A program made the translations under genes and the position numbers. From the NCBI RefSeq assembly GCF_003383095.1, contig NZ_PSYW01000001.1, positions 868,001-932,000 of the forward strand: a stretch of 64,000 bases of DNA, written 5' to 3'. The DNA comes from Haloferax sp. Atlit-12N. Lineage in GTDB: Archaea; Halobacteriota; Halobacteria; Halobacteriales; Haloferacaceae. Below are positions 1 to 9,476 of this stretch, one piece after another; position 1 is the stretch's first letter; the number at the start of each line of letters is the position of its first letter. The notes beneath the pieces were generated by a model. That model ran no database searches. It was not told where the DNA came from and saw nothing but the letters and a program-made list of their open reading frames with translations.

Positions 1-242
1 TCGCCGAACTGGAACTGCGCAGCGTCGGCGAGGAACCGCCCGTACTGCACCCAGATGGGGTCGTTCAGGCCGAGACTCTCTTCGACCTGTCGGACGAACT
101 CCTCGCTGGCGCGCTCGCCCGCGATGGTGAGCGCCGGGTCGCCCGGCGAGAGGTGCAGGATGGAAAAGACGAGCGACGCCACTCCCACCAACACGGGGAC
201 GAGCAACAGCAGCCGCTTGAGTACGAATCGTGTGGAAATCAT
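1..242 (-). CDS. ABC transporter permease, DppB-type (partial, N-terminal end)
   Basis: Only the first ~80 codons are present; the gene runs off the left edge. The N-terminus has a basic residue followed by one long hydrophobic segment (roughly residues 8-30) and then the GDPALTIAG and 'LGLNDPIWVQYGRFL' stretches typical of the DppB/OppB first periplasmic-loop region of peptide-importer permeases. It starts with ATG at 242, about 20 nt after the stop of the upstream binding-protein gene, so the two are probably co-transcribed. It would form half of the membrane channel of the peptide importer encoded by the next two genes. A DppC partner would be expected further left, outside the window. Confidence 0.88.
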   Translation of the reverse strand, partial: MISTRFVLKRLLLLVPVLVGVASLVFSILHLSPGDPALTIAGERASEEFVRQVEESLGLNDPIWVQYGRFLADAAQFQFG

Positions 243-264
243 GAAAGTCGGAGCGGTCAGTGCC

Positions 265-1989
265 TCAGTTCAGGCTGACCAGGTTGAGGTACGGACCGCT
301 GATGGCAGCGATCTGGAACCCGCTGACGCGGTTGGAGACGCCGCGAAGCTCGTCCGCGTAGTCGAGGTAGACCCACGGGGCTTCGTCGTGTGCAATCTGG
401 TTCGCCTCGTTGTACAGCGACTCGCGCTCGGCCTCGTCGTAGGTGCTCTGGCCCTGCTCGACGAGGTCCATGTACTCGCGGTTCGCCCACGCCGAGCGGT
501 TACTGGTGTTGTAGCCTTCGGCGTCGAAGCTGACCCAGTCCTGTCCCTCCGTGAGTTCGCCTTCCTCTACCTGCGGGTGCAGGAGGACGTACATGAAGTT
601 GTCCGGGTCGGCGTTGTCGGTGTACCAGCCGAGGAAACACGCGTCGTGGCGGCCCTGGGCAGTGTATTCGAGGAACGGCCCGAACGACTGCTGGTTGATG
701 TCGACTTCGATGCCGACGTCGCCGAGGTTGGACGCGACGGTCTCGGCGGTCTGAATCGGCGACGGGTTGTAGCCGCGGGGGTTCTGGAACGTCGCCAGTT
801 CGAACGAGAAGCCGTCACCGTAGCCGGCCTCTTCGAGGAGGCGCTGGGCCTCCTCGGGGTCGTACGGGTACGGGTCGATGTCGTCGTTGTGACCGAGGAC
901 GTTCGGCGGGAGCGGCTGGCTCGCCTGCGTCGCGAAGCCCGAGTAAATCTCGTTGACGATGGCTTCGGTGTTGATAGCGTGGCTGACGGCCTGCCGGACG
1001 CGGCGGTCGCGGAACTCCTCGCGGCTCGCCATGTTGAACGCCATGTAGCCGATGTTGATACCCTCGGTTCGGACGAGGTTCGCGTTGCTAGCGTTTTCGA
1101 TCTGGACGGACGACTGCGCGCCGAGTCCGTCGATGATGTCGAGTTCGCCCGATGCGAGCGACTGGGCGCGCGTCGAGTTCTGTCCGATAGTGACGAAGAC
1201 GACCTCGTCCACGTTCGGCCCCTCGCCCCAGTACTCGGAGTTGGCTTCGAGGCGGATGAGCTCGTTCGCGTCGTCGAGGTTGCTCAGCTGGAACGGACCC
1301 GTGCCGACGGGGTTCGAACTGAGTTCCGTGCCGTATTCCTCGATGGCGGCGAGCGAGTGCACCGACGCCGCGAACATCGCCAGGTTACGCAGGAACGGCG
1401 CGTACGACTGGGTCAGCTGAATCGTCATCGAGTAGTCGCCGTCGACCTGAATCTCGTCGATCCACGAGCCGAGGGTGAACGGCCCGTACGCCGAGACGTA
1501 GTCGTCGCCGGCGTAGTACTCGTAGTCGCTGTCGACGAAGCGGCGATACGTCGCCACGAAGTCCTCCGCCGTGAACTCCTCGCCGTTGTGGAACATCACG
1601 CCCTCGCGGAGCGTGATGGAGGCCGACTGGCCCTCCAGGGAGTACTCGGTGGCGAGTCCCTGCGTCAGCGTCGACTGGCCCGGCTCGAAGTTGATGAGCG
1701 TGTCGTAGAGCTGTTCGGTCACCTTCGCGACCTCGCCGCTCGTGCTGTTCTGGAAGTCGAGCGTCGGCGAGTGACTGCCGCGACCGTAGCGGAGGGTCGA
1801 CGTCGACCCGTCGTCTTCGGTCTCCGTCTGGGTCTGGTCCGTCTCGCCGTCGCCGGTCGTCTCGCCGGAGTCGGTCGTGGTTTCCTCGCCACCGCCGCCG
1901 GAACAACCTGCGAGTCCGGCCGTCGCCGCAGCGGTCCCTGCAGCCGTCAGGAACCGACGACGCGAAAGTCCATTGCCATCTTGTGACAT
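265..1989 (-). CDS. Peptide ABC transporter substrate-binding lipoprotein (SBP_bac_5 / DppA family)
   Basis: A 574-residue extracytoplasmic binding protein that would capture peptides or similar ligands and deliver them to the permease. The N-terminus has a twin-arginine signal (SRRRFLTAAG, residues 9-18) and a lipobox LAGC with Cys29, so Tat export and lipid anchoring are expected. An acidic Gly/Glu/Thr/Asp-rich linker follows to about residue 55, as is usual for haloarchaeal lipoproteins. The rest fits the SBP_bac_5 fold, for example FHNGEEFTAEDF near the start of the domain and RRVRQAVSHAI in the middle. I chose ATG 1989 over an upstream in-frame ATG at 2085, because the signal peptide begins here and a TATA box lies at 2013-2023. 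The exact ligand cannot be told from sequence. Confidence 0.93.
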   Translation of the reverse strand: MSQDGNGLSRRRFLTAAGTAAATAGLAGCSGGGGEETTTDSGETTGDGETDQTQTETEDDGSTSTLRYGRGSHSPTLDFQNSTSGEVAKVTEQLYDTLINFEPGQSTLTQGLATEYSLEGQSASITLREGVMFHNGEEFTAEDFVATYRRFVDSDYEYYAGDDYVSAYGPFTLGSWIDEIQVDGDYSMTIQLTQSYAPFLRNLAMFAASVHSLAAIEEYGTELSSNPVGTGPFQLSNLDDANELIRLEANSEYWGEGPNVDEVVFVTIGQNSTRAQSLASGELDIIDGLGAQSSVQIENASNANLVRTEGINIGYMAFNMASREEFRDRRVRQAVSHAINTEAIVNEIYSGFATQASQPLPPNVLGHNDDIDPYPYDPEEAQRLLEEAGYGDGFSFELATFQNPRGYNPSPIQTAETVASNLGDVGIEVDINQQSFGPFLEYTAQGRHDACFLGWYTDNADPDNFMYVLLHPQVEEGELTEGQDWVSFDAEGYNTSNRSAWANREYMDLVEQGQSTYDEAERESLYNEANQIAHDEAPWVYLDYADELRGVSNRVSGFQIAAISGPYLNLVSLN

Positions 1990-2012
1990 ACGTGTACCTA
2001 TCAATGGCCCCC

Positions 2013-2023
2013 TATAAAAATAA
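2013..2023 (-). promoter_or_regulatory. TATA box of the binding-protein gene
   Basis: On the minus strand this reads TTATTTTTATA, 24-34 nt upstream of the ATG at 1989. That spacing fits a leaderless or near-leaderless haloarchaeal transcript. It implies the binding protein has its own promoter in addition to any read-through from the ATPase gene. Confidence 0.7.
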
Positions 2024-2070
2024 CGAAGCGATGAGAACAGGAACGAGAGACACCGCCGACCTGTTCCGGT

Positions 2071-2093
2071 AAAAATACGGGACAATCAAAAAA
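2071..2093 (-). terminator. T-tract terminator after the fused ATPase gene
   Basis: On the minus strand, just downstream of the ATPase stop at 2138, there is a run of six T and then one of five T (T6 at 2088-2093, T5 at 2071-2075). Archaeal intrinsic termination needs only U-rich tracts, so this is a plausible terminator. It would separate ATPase expression from the much more abundant binding-protein transcript. Confidence 0.5.
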
Positions 2094-2137
2094 CGTCGGA
2101 CCGGTGACGAGAGGCCGTATAGCCCCCGACACGCCGT

Positions 2138-4840
2138 CTATTCGTCTACGAGGTGACACGCCGCGGGGTGCGTCTGCTCGCCCAGTTTGGGGGCGTCGCG
2201 CTCGCAGACGCTCTCGAATCGCTCGCGGAGTATCTCGCTCGCTTCGTCCCAGTCGTCGGCGACGACGCGTTCGAGCGCGCGGTCGACGACGCCCCGGAGT
2301 TCGGGCGACAGCGTGTGCGACAGGTGCGACTCGCGGAGCTCGTCCACGACGGCGTTCGCGTCGGCGGTGCCGCCATCGGCGCTCACCGTGGCTTCGGCGC
2401 TCGGGTCGCCCGCGTCCAGCGCCGCGTCGCGGGCGGTCTCGACGTCCAGCGACTCGCGCTCGACGCGCTGGCGGAGGTCCATCACCTCGCGGTAGGCCGC
2501 CTGCTCGATGTCGAGGTCGTCCGGGGGGATGACCTGCGGACACCGCGTCCGGAAGTGACAGCCCGACGGCGGGTTGATGGGGCTCGGCACGTCGCCTTCG
2601 AGGATGATGCGGTCGTCGGTCTCGGCGGCCGGGTCGGGCTCCGGAATCGCCGACAGCAACGCCTGCGTGTAGGGGTGTCGCGGGTCGTCGAACAGTTCGT
2701 CCGTTTCGGCGACCTCGACGATTTCGCCGAGATACATCACGGCCACGCGGTCCGAAATGTGGCGAACCACGGAGAGGTCGTGGGCGATAAACAGGTACGT
2801 CAGCCCGAAGCGCTCCTGGAGGTCTTCGAGCAGGTTGAGAATCTGCGCCTGCACGGACACGTCGAGCGCCGAGACGGGTTCGTCGGCGACGATGAAGTCC
2901 GGGTCGACCGCGAGCGCCCGGGCGATGCCGACGCGCTGGCGCTGGCCGCCCGAGAGTTCGTGCGGGTAGCGGTCGTACTGGCCGACTTCGAGGCCGACCG
3001 CGTCGAGCAGTTGGTGGACCCGGCGACGCCGGCGCTCGCTGGTGGAGTCGCCCGGCGTGACGCGGACGGTGACGCCCGAGACGACATCGCCCTCGCGCTC
3101 GACTTCGACCTCGGCGCGGAGCCGCTCTTCGACGGCCACGTCGACCTCGCCGTCGGCGACCGTGACGGTCACGGTGGCGGTGGCGACGCCGTTCGAGGAG
3201 CCGACGATGGCGTCGATTTCGTCGCTCGCGGTGACCGAGACGCGCTCGGCGTCGATGCCGGTCACGGTGACGTCGGCCTCGCCGCGCACGTCTGGGTCGG
3301 ATTCGGGGAGGTCGTGGACGTCGAGCGGCTCGCGGATGGTCTGGCCGACGGTCATCCGCGGGTCGAGCGACGACAGCGGGTCCTGGAAAATCATCTGCAT
3401 GTCGCGGCGCATCGCGCGGAGTTCGTCGCTGTCGAGCCCCGAGAGGTCCGTCCCCGAGAAGACGACGCGCCCGCCGGTCGGCGGCGTCAGATGCAGGAGG
3501 CTCCGCCCGGCCGTGGACTTCCCACAGCCCGACTCGCCGACCAAGCCGAGCGTCTCGCCCTCGTAGACGGTGAAGTCGATGCCGTCGACCGCCTTCACGC
3601 TCCGGTCGTCCGCCCCGAGGAAGCGGTCGAGGATGCCGTCGGCCTGTTCGTAGTATTTCTGCATGCCGTCGACTTCGAGCAGCGGCGTGTCGGAGGGCTC
3701 GGTGCCCGTCGAGGCCTCGATGGCGTCCCCGCCGTACTCGTCGGTGTCGAAGTCGTCGAGGACGCACTTCGAGCGGTGGTCCACCTCGTCGCCGCCGTGT
3801 TGCTTGTACGGTATCTCGCCCGAGGAACACTCCGGCTGGGCCCACGGACACCGGGGCGCGAAATGGCACCCTGCGGGCATGTCGATGAGGTCCGGCACGT
3901 TGCCCTCGATGGGCGTCAGGCGCTCTTTTTCCTCGCTCGGGAGCGATTCGAGGAGCGTGTACGTGTAGGGGTGCGAGGGGTTGTGGAAGATTTCCTCGAC
4001 CGGCCCCTCCTCGACGATTTCGCCGGCGTACATGACCGCGACCCGGTCGCACGTCTCCGCGACGACGCCGAGGTCGTGGGTAATCATGAGCACCGACATG
4101 CCGAGGTCCTCTTGGAGGTCGTCGATGAGGTCGAGAATCTGCGCCTGAATGGTCACGTCGAGCGCGGTGGTCGGCTCGTCGGCGACGAGCACGCGCGGCT
4201 GGCAGGCGAGCGCGATGGCGATAAGGACGCGCTGGCGCATCCCGCCGGAGAACTCGTGGGGGTACTCGTCGACCCGCGCGCCGGGTTCGGGGATGCCGAC
4301 CGATTCGAGCACCTCGATGGTCCGCTCGACGATTTCGTCGTCGATGTCGCGGCTGATGCGGGGGAGCAGTTCGCGGACCGCGTTGAACCACGAGTCCTTG
4401 CGGCGGCCGCCGTACTGGTGGAGCCGAAGGCTCTCTGCGACCTGCTCGCCGACCGTCAGCGAGGGGTTCAGCGAGGTCATCGGGTCCTGGAAAATCATCC
4501 CGAGTTCGCGCCCGCGGACGGCCCGCAGCGCCTCCTCGGGGGCGTCGACGAGATTGACCACGTCGCCGTCGACGAAGGCGGGGTTGTTGTACTCCTCGCG
4601 GAACTCGTCTGCGAGCCGGGCGCTTTCGAGTTCGACCGACCCGGAGACGATTTCGCCGGGGTCGTCGACGAGTCCCATCGCCGACAACGCCGTCACACTC
4701 TTTCCGGACCCGGACTCACCGACCAGCCCGACCGTCTCGCCCTCGCCGACCGTGAGGTCGAGGCCGTCGACGGCCTTGACTTGACCCCGGCCGGTCGAGA
4801 ACTGGGTGCGGAGGTCCGAAAGAGAGAGTAGATTCCTCAT
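2138..4840 (-). CDS. Peptide ABC transporter ATP-binding protein, fused DppD-DppF
   Basis: A single 900-residue chain carries two complete ABC ATPase domains. The first has Walker [12 protein letters not shown] near residue 40, signature FSGGMRQRV and Walker [14 protein letters not shown]. The second has Walker [14 protein letters not shown] near residue 438, signature [15 protein letters not shown] near 630 and Walker [14 protein letters not shown]. Each is followed by an oligopeptide/HPY-type Cys motif ([18 protein letters not shown]). It would energise peptide import on the cytoplasmic face. Two insertions are odd: about 75-90 acidic, Val/Thr-rich residues between the Q-loop region and the signature of the second ATPase (about 515-600), and about 110 residues inside the C-terminal Cys motif region (about 765-880). 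The gene lies upstream of the binding-protein and permease genes on the same strand. Confidence 0.93.
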   Translation of the reverse strand: MRNLLSLSDLRTQFSTGRGQVKAVDGLDLTVGEGETVGLVGESGSGKSVTALSAMGLVDDPGEIVSGSVELESARLADEFREEYNNPAFVDGDVVNLVDAPEEALRAVRGRELGMIFQDPMTSLNPSLTVGEQVAESLRLHQYGGRRKDSWFNAVRELLPRISRDIDDEIVERTIEVLESVGIPEPGARVDEYPHEFSGGMRQRVLIAIALACQPRVLVADEPTTALDVTIQAQILDLIDDLQEDLGMSVLMITHDLGVVAETCDRVAVMYAGEIVEEGPVEEIFHNPSHPYTYTLLESLPSEEKERLTPIEGNVPDLIDMPAGCHFAPRCPWAQPECSSGEIPYKQHGGDEVDHRSKCVLDDFDTDEYGGDAIEASTGTEPSDTPLLEVDGMQKYYEQADGILDRFLGADDRSVKAVDGIDFTVYEGETLGLVGESGCGKSTAGRSLLHLTPPTGGRVVFSGTDLSGLDSDELRAMRRDMQMIFQDPLSSLDPRMTVGQTIREPLDVHDLPESDPDVRGEADVTVTGIDAERVSVTASDEIDAIVGSSNGVATATVTVTVADGEVDVAVEERLRAEVEVEREGDVVSGVTVRVTPGDSTSERRRRRVHQLLDAVGLEVGQYDRYPHELSGGQRQRVGIARALAVDPDFIVADEPVSALDVSVQAQILNLLEDLQERFGLTYLFIAHDLSVVRHISDRVAVMYLGEIVEVAETDELFDDPRHPYTQALLSAIPEPDPAAETDDRIILEGDVPSPINPPSGCHFRTRCPQVIPPDDLDIEQAAYREVMDLRQRVERESLDVETARDAALDAGDPSAEATVSADGGTADANAVVDELRESHLSHTLSPELRGVVDRALERVVADDWDEASEILRERFESVCERDAPKLGEQTHPAACHLVDE

Positions 4841-5007
4841 TGAATGGGAATGACCTGCATGGCGTGAAATACCTTTTCAATTTTTGCCAATTGATAGATG
4901 GCGGTCATAATGCTGACTCGCCTGCGGTCGCCCGCGTGACGCGCGAAAGCGGGCGACGGCGGCGGGAGAAGCCAAAGTTTAGGTAGCGGACTCCGACACC
5001 ATGCCGC

Positions 5008-5517
5008 ATGGAAGAACATCCGCTCTCGGACGAGTCGGGCACGTGGGAGACCGTGGTCGAAGAGTGCGAGGCGCTCGCTGACGACTATCGGGAGCGAGAC
5101 TGGACGGTCGTCGTCGCCCTGCCGGGTGACGTGGTTCCCGTCCCCGGGACGGGCGACGAAGTGGTCGAACACGTGGGCCTCGACGTGGTCGTCGGCGACG
5201 ACGTCTATCCCGACCTCGAAGCCGCCGTCGAGGGCGCGACGTTCGACGAGTACGAGGCGTTCCGCGCGGTCACCGGCGGCCTCGTCTACCTCGCGCTCGT
5301 CGTCCGCGCCACCGACGACGAAGTCGCCGTCTGCCTCCCGCTGTACTACCGCCTCGCGGAGTCCGAACGCATGTTCTCGCTCCTCGACGCCGGCGAGACG
5401 ATGCGGACGAAGGTCCACCCGCTGAACCCCGACAAGGGCGTCGAGTTCGTCCACGAGGACCCCGACCCGCTGCTCCCGCCGGACTGGGACGTCGACCTCT
5501 CTGACGAGTTCGCGTAA
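5008..5517 (+). CDS. Conserved haloarchaeal protein, unrecognised
   Basis: A 169-residue acidic cytoplasmic protein without signal peptide or membrane segment. The coding potential is strong (acidic, GC-rich third positions, ATG start) and it is transcribed divergently from the fused ABC ATPase. The middle contains hydrophobic strands such as VYLALVVRATDDEVAVCLPLYY, and the C-terminus is Pro/Asp-rich. It resembles small haloarchaeal DUF proteins, but I do not recognise a family with confidence and assign no function. Confidence 0.75.
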   Translation: MEEHPLSDESGTWETVVEECEALADDYRERDWTVVVALPGDVVPVPGTGDEVVEHVGLDVVVGDDVYPDLEAAVEGATFDEYEAFRAVTGGLVYLALVVRATDDEVAVCLPLYYRLAESERMFSLLDAGETMRTKVHPLNPDKGVEFVHEDPDPLLPPDWDVDLSDEFA

Positions 5518-5607
5518 TCGTCGCGTCGCCGACTACCGAACACCGCTGGATGCAGACTGAACTGAACTGTACCGAGTCTCGAACAGGACCCGACGCCGCC
5601 CCCACCG

Positions 5608-7305
5608 TCAGTCGTGTCCCGATGCGATGACGAACTCGAACCGCGCGCCACCCGCGTCGCTCTCGGTGACGAGCGTCTCCCATCCGTGTGCACTCGCAAC
5701 CTCAGCGACGATTGCCAGTCCTAACCCAGTTCCCTCTCGGTTTGTCGAGTACCCGTTCTCGAAGACCTGTTCTCGCTGTTCGACGGGTATCCCGCGGCCA
5801 GTATCGGCGACGTAAAAACCACGGTGGTCCGGGAGGTCGCCGACGGTAATCTGGACGCCCGTTCCCCCGTGTTCGACAGCATTGCGAAACACGTTCTCGA
5901 GGAGTTCCAGGAATCGGCTTCGGTCGACGTCGAGTCGTTGGTCGGTGTTCACGACGAGCGTCGAGTGTGCCGCATCGATACTGCTCCACGCGTCGAACGC
6001 GAGCGTCGCTAACTCGAACGACTCGGTCTCGTCAATCTCTCTGCCGGCCCGAGCGAGCAACAACAGTTCCTCGATAAGCGCCTCCATCCGGTCGTGGGCG
6101 CGAGCCACAGTCGCGAGCGAGTCAGTATCGCGGGCGTCTCGCTCGACGGCGAGCCACCCCTGTGCGACGTTGAGTGGGTTTCGGAGGTCGTGGCTGACGA
6201 CCGACGCAAACTGCTTTAACCGCTGATTCTGTGCCTCGATGTCGTGTTCCCGTCGTTTCCGGTCGGTGACGTCACGGAAGACGAAGAGGTGCCCAATCTG
6301 CTGTTCGGCGGCGTTTTCAATACTGGTCGGCGGCGCCCCACGCGGGAGGATTTGAGACACGTCGAGTTCGTAGTAGCGCAGTTGACCGTCGATGTCCGCG
6401 GCAATCTCGACCGGAGCCCTCGTCTCGTAGAGATCTGGCAGCGACAGGGCGGGATACGACGAAAAGACCGTCTCGACGGTCGACCCGATGGCATCGCAGG
6501 GGATGTCGAAGAGGAGCTTTGCTTGCCGATTGAAATCGACGACCCGAGCGTCCATATCGATTGCGAGGACCGCGTCGTTCATGTTCTCGAGCAGCGTCTC
6601 GCGGGCGATCGGAACGAAGTCGAGAAAGTCGGCCTCGAAGAGTGCCCAGAGGCTGAGTCCCGCGCCGACGGCGATACCGGTGACGCCGAAATCGAATCCG
6701 GGAATCGTGACGACGTCGAATAACTCTAGCAGCGCCGTTCCGACCGGCAGGACCCCGGCAAGAAAGAGGACGCGCGACTGGGTTTTGACGACCCGCCGTC
6801 GAGTCGCAGCCTGCCGGTACGCGAAGTGCAGGCCGACGACGACCAGGCCGAGCTTCCAGGCCGCATGAACGTACAGCAGCAGCCCCGGTGTCGGCTCGAG
6901 TAAGCCGAGCGCAGAGACGCTCGACTCGGCGCTGATGTACCACTGGTGGAGCGGGTTCGTCACGATACTTACCCACTCGAACAACACCAGTCCGAAGACG
7001 ACCGCTCGGACGCGAGTCGTCTTCCACCACGTGTGGCCCGTGTACTCGACGACGGCGTAGAACCACGCGACCGTTGCGAGCGCGGCGACGCCGTAGACGA
7101 CGAACTGCGCGGCCCACGTGATGTTCGGGGCCGCGACAAACGACGCCGTCGCGGTTGCGAACGCCCAGATAGCCGCAGTCACGCCCATCATGAAAAGCGG
7201 CGTTCCGGCGGGTCGGTCCCGGTACTGCCACGAAAGTCCCGCGACGACGAGACACAGACAGCCGATACATGCCTCTAGCAGAGAGGCGGTACTCGGCGAA
7301 ATCAT
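5608..7305 (-). CDS. Sensor histidine kinase (7TM N-terminus, PAS, HisKA, HATPase)
   Basis: A 565-residue membrane sensor kinase. Residues ~1-230 form seven hydrophobic segments of the HisKA_7TM type, with a PAS-like module after that (VLAIDMDARVVDFNRQAK). The phospho-acceptor box is FASVVSHDLRNPLN with the His near residue 370, the N-box is ENVFRNAVEHG, and the ATP lid motifs are DTGRGIPVEQ and GTGLGLAI. I placed the start at ATG 7305, because it directly precedes the first TM helix. Upstream in-frame codons read as non-coding DNA. No response regulator is adjacent, so this is an orphan kinase and the signal is unknown. Confidence 0.92.
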   Translation of the reverse strand: MISPSTASLLEACIGCLCLVVAGLSWQYRDRPAGTPLFMMGVTAAIWAFATATASFVAAPNITWAAQFVVYGVAALATVAWFYAVVEYTGHTWWKTTRVRAVVFGLVLFEWVSIVTNPLHQWYISAESSVSALGLLEPTPGLLLYVHAAWKLGLVVVGLHFAYRQAATRRRVVKTQSRVLFLAGVLPVGTALLELFDVVTIPGFDFGVTGIAVGAGLSLWALFEADFLDFVPIARETLLENMNDAVLAIDMDARVVDFNRQAKLLFDIPCDAIGSTVETVFSSYPALSLPDLYETRAPVEIAADIDGQLRYYELDVSQILPRGAPPTSIENAAEQQIGHLFVFRDVTDRKRREHDIEAQNQRLKQFASVVSHDLRNPLNVAQGWLAVERDARDTDSLATVARAHDRMEALIEELLLLARAGREIDETESFELATLAFDAWSSIDAAHSTLVVNTDQRLDVDRSRFLELLENVFRNAVEHGGTGVQITVGDLPDHRGFYVADTGRGIPVEQREQVFENGYSTNREGTGLGLAIVAEVASAHGWETLVTESDAGGARFEFVIASGHD

Positions 7306-7340
7306 CGTGAGAGACCCATTGCGGCGAACGTATCTGCAGC

Positions 7341-7362
7341 TTCGATTCGATTCGATTCGATT
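7341..7362. repeat. Short TTCGA tandem repeat
   Basis: Four perfect 5-bp TTCGA units lie between the kinase start and the oxidoreductase stop. They are intergenic, so any change in copy number would alter promoter spacing of the kinase gene rather than a reading frame. Confidence 0.6.
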
Positions 7363-7379
7363 ATCGGCGGCTTCCGTGC

Positions 7380-7400
7380 GACGCTCCCACAGGGAGCGTC
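7380..7400. terminator. Perfect 9-bp hairpin between the FAD oxidoreductase and the kinase
   Basis: GACGCTCCC at 7380-7388 is perfectly complemented by GGGAGCGTC at 7392-7400 with a 3-nt loop. It lies ~94 nt past the oxidoreductase stop and ~75 nt upstream of the kinase start, both on the minus strand. It could be a terminator hairpin or an operator. No T-run follows it, so the terminator reading is weak. Confidence 0.4.
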
Positions 7401-7493
7401 TCCGTCGTATCGTCAGGAAAGCGTACGTTCCCAATCGTCTTGAATTATCCGTTGCGTGATACCTGTCTCTCGCGCCGTTGGAATCGGTCGCCG

Positions 7494-8900
7494 TCAGGCC
7501 TGTGGCGCGATATTCTGATTCACCCGGAACAGGTTCTCCGGGTCGTACCGGCGTTTCAGTTCGACCAACCGGTCGTAGTTGTCTCCGAAGGCGGCGCGAA
7601 CGCGCTCGTTCTCCTCGCGACTGAGGAAGTTCACGTAGACGCCATCGGAGAGATGGGGGGCCATCGCCGCGAAGAACGCCCGCGTCCACGCGATGTGTTC
7701 GTCGTCCTCGGCAGCGTCCGCCCACCGCGTGAAGATGTTGAACGAGTAGCCCGCGTCACGGTGGGGGTACGCGGACGCGTCCGCGTCGAGGCGTGAAATC
7801 GCGCCCCCCAAGTGTTCGATGACGATGGACGTGTACGGCGATGTCACCGCGTTCGCGTACTCGATGAGCGTCTCGATGGCCTCGTCGGAGAGTCCGGCTT
7901 CGCCGACGAACTGAGACTTCCAGTAGTTCCGGTAGCCCGGCGGGTACACGTCGTCGAAGAGTCCCTGAAACGCCGTGTATCGGCGCGGCTCGACGAGGTC
8001 GACAAGCGGCTCTCGAAACTCCCGGAGCGGCCGAATCGCCCGTTCGCCGTCCTCGATGGGGCCCGCATAGCACAGGTAGGCGGTGACGATTCGCTCGCCA
8101 CGGATGTCCGCCGGGACGAACGACGCGGACGGCGCGGTCCTGACCGAGGCGTAACAGCAGAGTTCCTCGGGGGCCGAGGCCGTGAACTCCCGATGGAATC
8201 GCAAGAGGTCGCCGGCGGCTTCGAACGGATAGACCAGCACCCCCGCGAGGACCATCGGCCCGACCTCGTGAAGGGCGAACTCGAAGGCGGTCACGACCCC
8301 GAAGTTGCCGCCGCCACCACGGAGTCCCCAGAAGAGGTCCGCGTGTTCGTCGTCGCTCGCGTGACGGACCTCGCCGTCGGCCGTGACGACTTCGACCGCC
8401 CGGAGGTTATCGATGGCGAGTCCGTACGAACGGCTGAGCCATCCCCACCCGCCACCGAGGGTCAGCCCGGCGACCCCCGTGGTCGAGACGATGCCACTCG
8501 GCGTGGCGAGGCCGTGGGCCTGAGCCGCGCGGTCGAACTCCCCGACGGTGACGCCGGGTTCGACTCGGGCAGTCTTGGTCTCCACATCCACCTCGACCGC
8601 CGTCAGCAACGAGCAGTCGAGCAGCAGTCCGCCGTCACAGACGCCGTTCCCGGCGACATTGTGGCCGCCGCTCTGGACCGCAATTGCTAGGTCGCGCCGG
8701 CGAGCGAACTCGACGGCAACGACGACGTCGTTCGTGTTCACCGGCCGGACGACGACCGCGGGGTGCCGGTTGACCATCGCGTTCCAGACCGTGCGCGACT
8801 CTCGGTAGCCGCCGTCTGCTGGACCGAGTGCATCGCCGTGGAGACGAGCGTCGAGGTCGCGGATGGCGGCGGCGTCCACCGCTGGGTGAGGTCGGTCCAT
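7494..8900 (-). CDS. FAD-binding oxidoreductase, berberine-bridge (BBE) type
   Basis: A 468-residue PCMH/FAD_binding_4 oxidoreductase. The N-terminal FAD domain has AVQSGGHNVAGNGVCDGG with the His expected to bind FAD covalently (near residue 78), plus the nucleotide-binding LTLGGGWGWLSRSYGL and GLRGGGGNFGVVTAFEF. The C-terminus is a BBE domain ending in RRYDPENLFRVNQNI, the motif that closes the active site. The second FAD-linking Cys of plant berberine enzymes is absent from the Gly-rich loop, so single attachment through His is likely. The substrate is unknown; sugars or phenolic compounds are typical of the family. It is a single gene starting at ATG 8900. Confidence 0.93.
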   Translation of the reverse strand: MDRPHPAVDAAAIRDLDARLHGDALGPADGGYRESRTVWNAMVNRHPAVVVRPVNTNDVVVAVEFARRRDLAIAVQSGGHNVAGNGVCDGGLLLDCSLLTAVEVDVETKTARVEPGVTVGEFDRAAQAHGLATPSGIVSTTGVAGLTLGGGWGWLSRSYGLAIDNLRAVEVVTADGEVRHASDDEHADLFWGLRGGGGNFGVVTAFEFALHEVGPMVLAGVLVYPFEAAGDLLRFHREFTASAPEELCCYASVRTAPSASFVPADIRGERIVTAYLCYAGPIEDGERAIRPLREFREPLVDLVEPRRYTAFQGLFDDVYPPGYRNYWKSQFVGEAGLSDEAIETLIEYANAVTSPYTSIVIEHLGGAISRLDADASAYPHRDAGYSFNIFTRWADAAEDDEHIAWTRAFFAAMAPHLSDGVYVNFLSREENERVRAAFGDNYDRLVELKRRYDPENLFRVNQNIAPQA

Positions 8901-8959
8901 ACCGTGTGTTCAGACGTTGTCAGTCCGAATATGCGTTCCTCAGCAAAACAGGAGTTGGT

Positions 8960-9181
8960 TCAAGACGTGCTGACGAGTGGCGAGGTCCGCGTCGCCTGCT
9001 CGCCGTCAGCCTCGGTCAGTTCTGATTCGATGGCGCGTCTCTCTCGGAGGAGCGCGTTCAGTTCGGACGGGCTGAACGTGAGCGCCTCGCAGACGATACA
9101 CGCCTTGGGGGCCGTCGGCGACGCGGTCGCGTGGACGACACCACAGTGCTGGCACACGTGCAGGTAGTTTTTGTCACCCAT
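8960..9181 (-). CDS. Small CxxC zinc-finger protein
   Basis: A 73-residue protein with two Cys pairs, CQHC near residue 10 and CIVC near residue 30, spaced like a zinc ribbon. The second half is a charged helix (SELNALLRERRAIESEL). The start is ATG 9181, giving MGDKNYLHVCQHCGVV. An upstream extension to 9352 would run through repeat-like intergenic DNA and is rejected. Such haloarchaeal micro-zinc-finger proteins are usually cytoplasmic and poorly characterised. It lies 59 nt upstream of the FAD oxidoreductase on the same strand, so the two may be co-transcribed. Confidence 0.72.
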   Translation of the reverse strand: MGDKNYLHVCQHCGVVHATASPTAPKACIVCEALTFSPSELNALLRERRAIESELTEADGEQATRTSPLVSTS

Positions 9182-9330
9182 AACAGGTCTACAGACGCGC
9201 GCAACCCACGTGATGATGCTTCCTGCGGAAACGACAGCTAGTGTGTAGTGTTCACCTAGTGAGGACGAACCACCGACAGTTCGACGACGATGAGAACCAC
9301 GAACTCGGCTCTGTTGAAACGCTCTAAACC

Positions 9331-9373
9331 TGACAGAAACTGCGTGCAACACTCAGAGGGTGCATGCAGCATG
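9331..9373. repeat. Dispersed intergenic repeat, copy E (right half)
   Basis: This 43-bp segment matches the right half of the copy at 17961-18003 at about three quarters of positions, including the shared block CAGAGGGTG-ATGCAGCA. It lies in the intergenic DNA upstream of the small secreted-protein gene at 9477. Confidence 0.5.
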
Positions 9374-9476
9374 ATGTCCGAAGCCGAGGGAATTCCACGG
9401 TACACAGTTAACGGGGCCTCGGTCCGTGCCGGATACATACTAGTTAATAATCTCACACAGTGGTTGTAGTGGAGAG

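Noticed and set aside
55-1986. A 643-codon plus-strand ORF over the binding-protein gene
   Set aside because: It is a mirror frame of the Tat lipoprotein gene. Composition is Val/Arg-rich without domains, and it has no promoter or start signal of its own.
2153-4831. An 892-codon plus-strand ORF antisense to the fused ABC ATPase
   Set aside because: It mirrors the ATPase gene in a high-GC genome, where antisense frames stay open by codon bias. The protein has no recognisable domain, whereas the minus-strand frame has two complete ABC domains.
7341-7362. TTCGA repeats as a possible CRISPR or phase-variable tract
   Set aside because: Only four 5-bp units in intergenic DNA, with no spacers and no reading frame affected.
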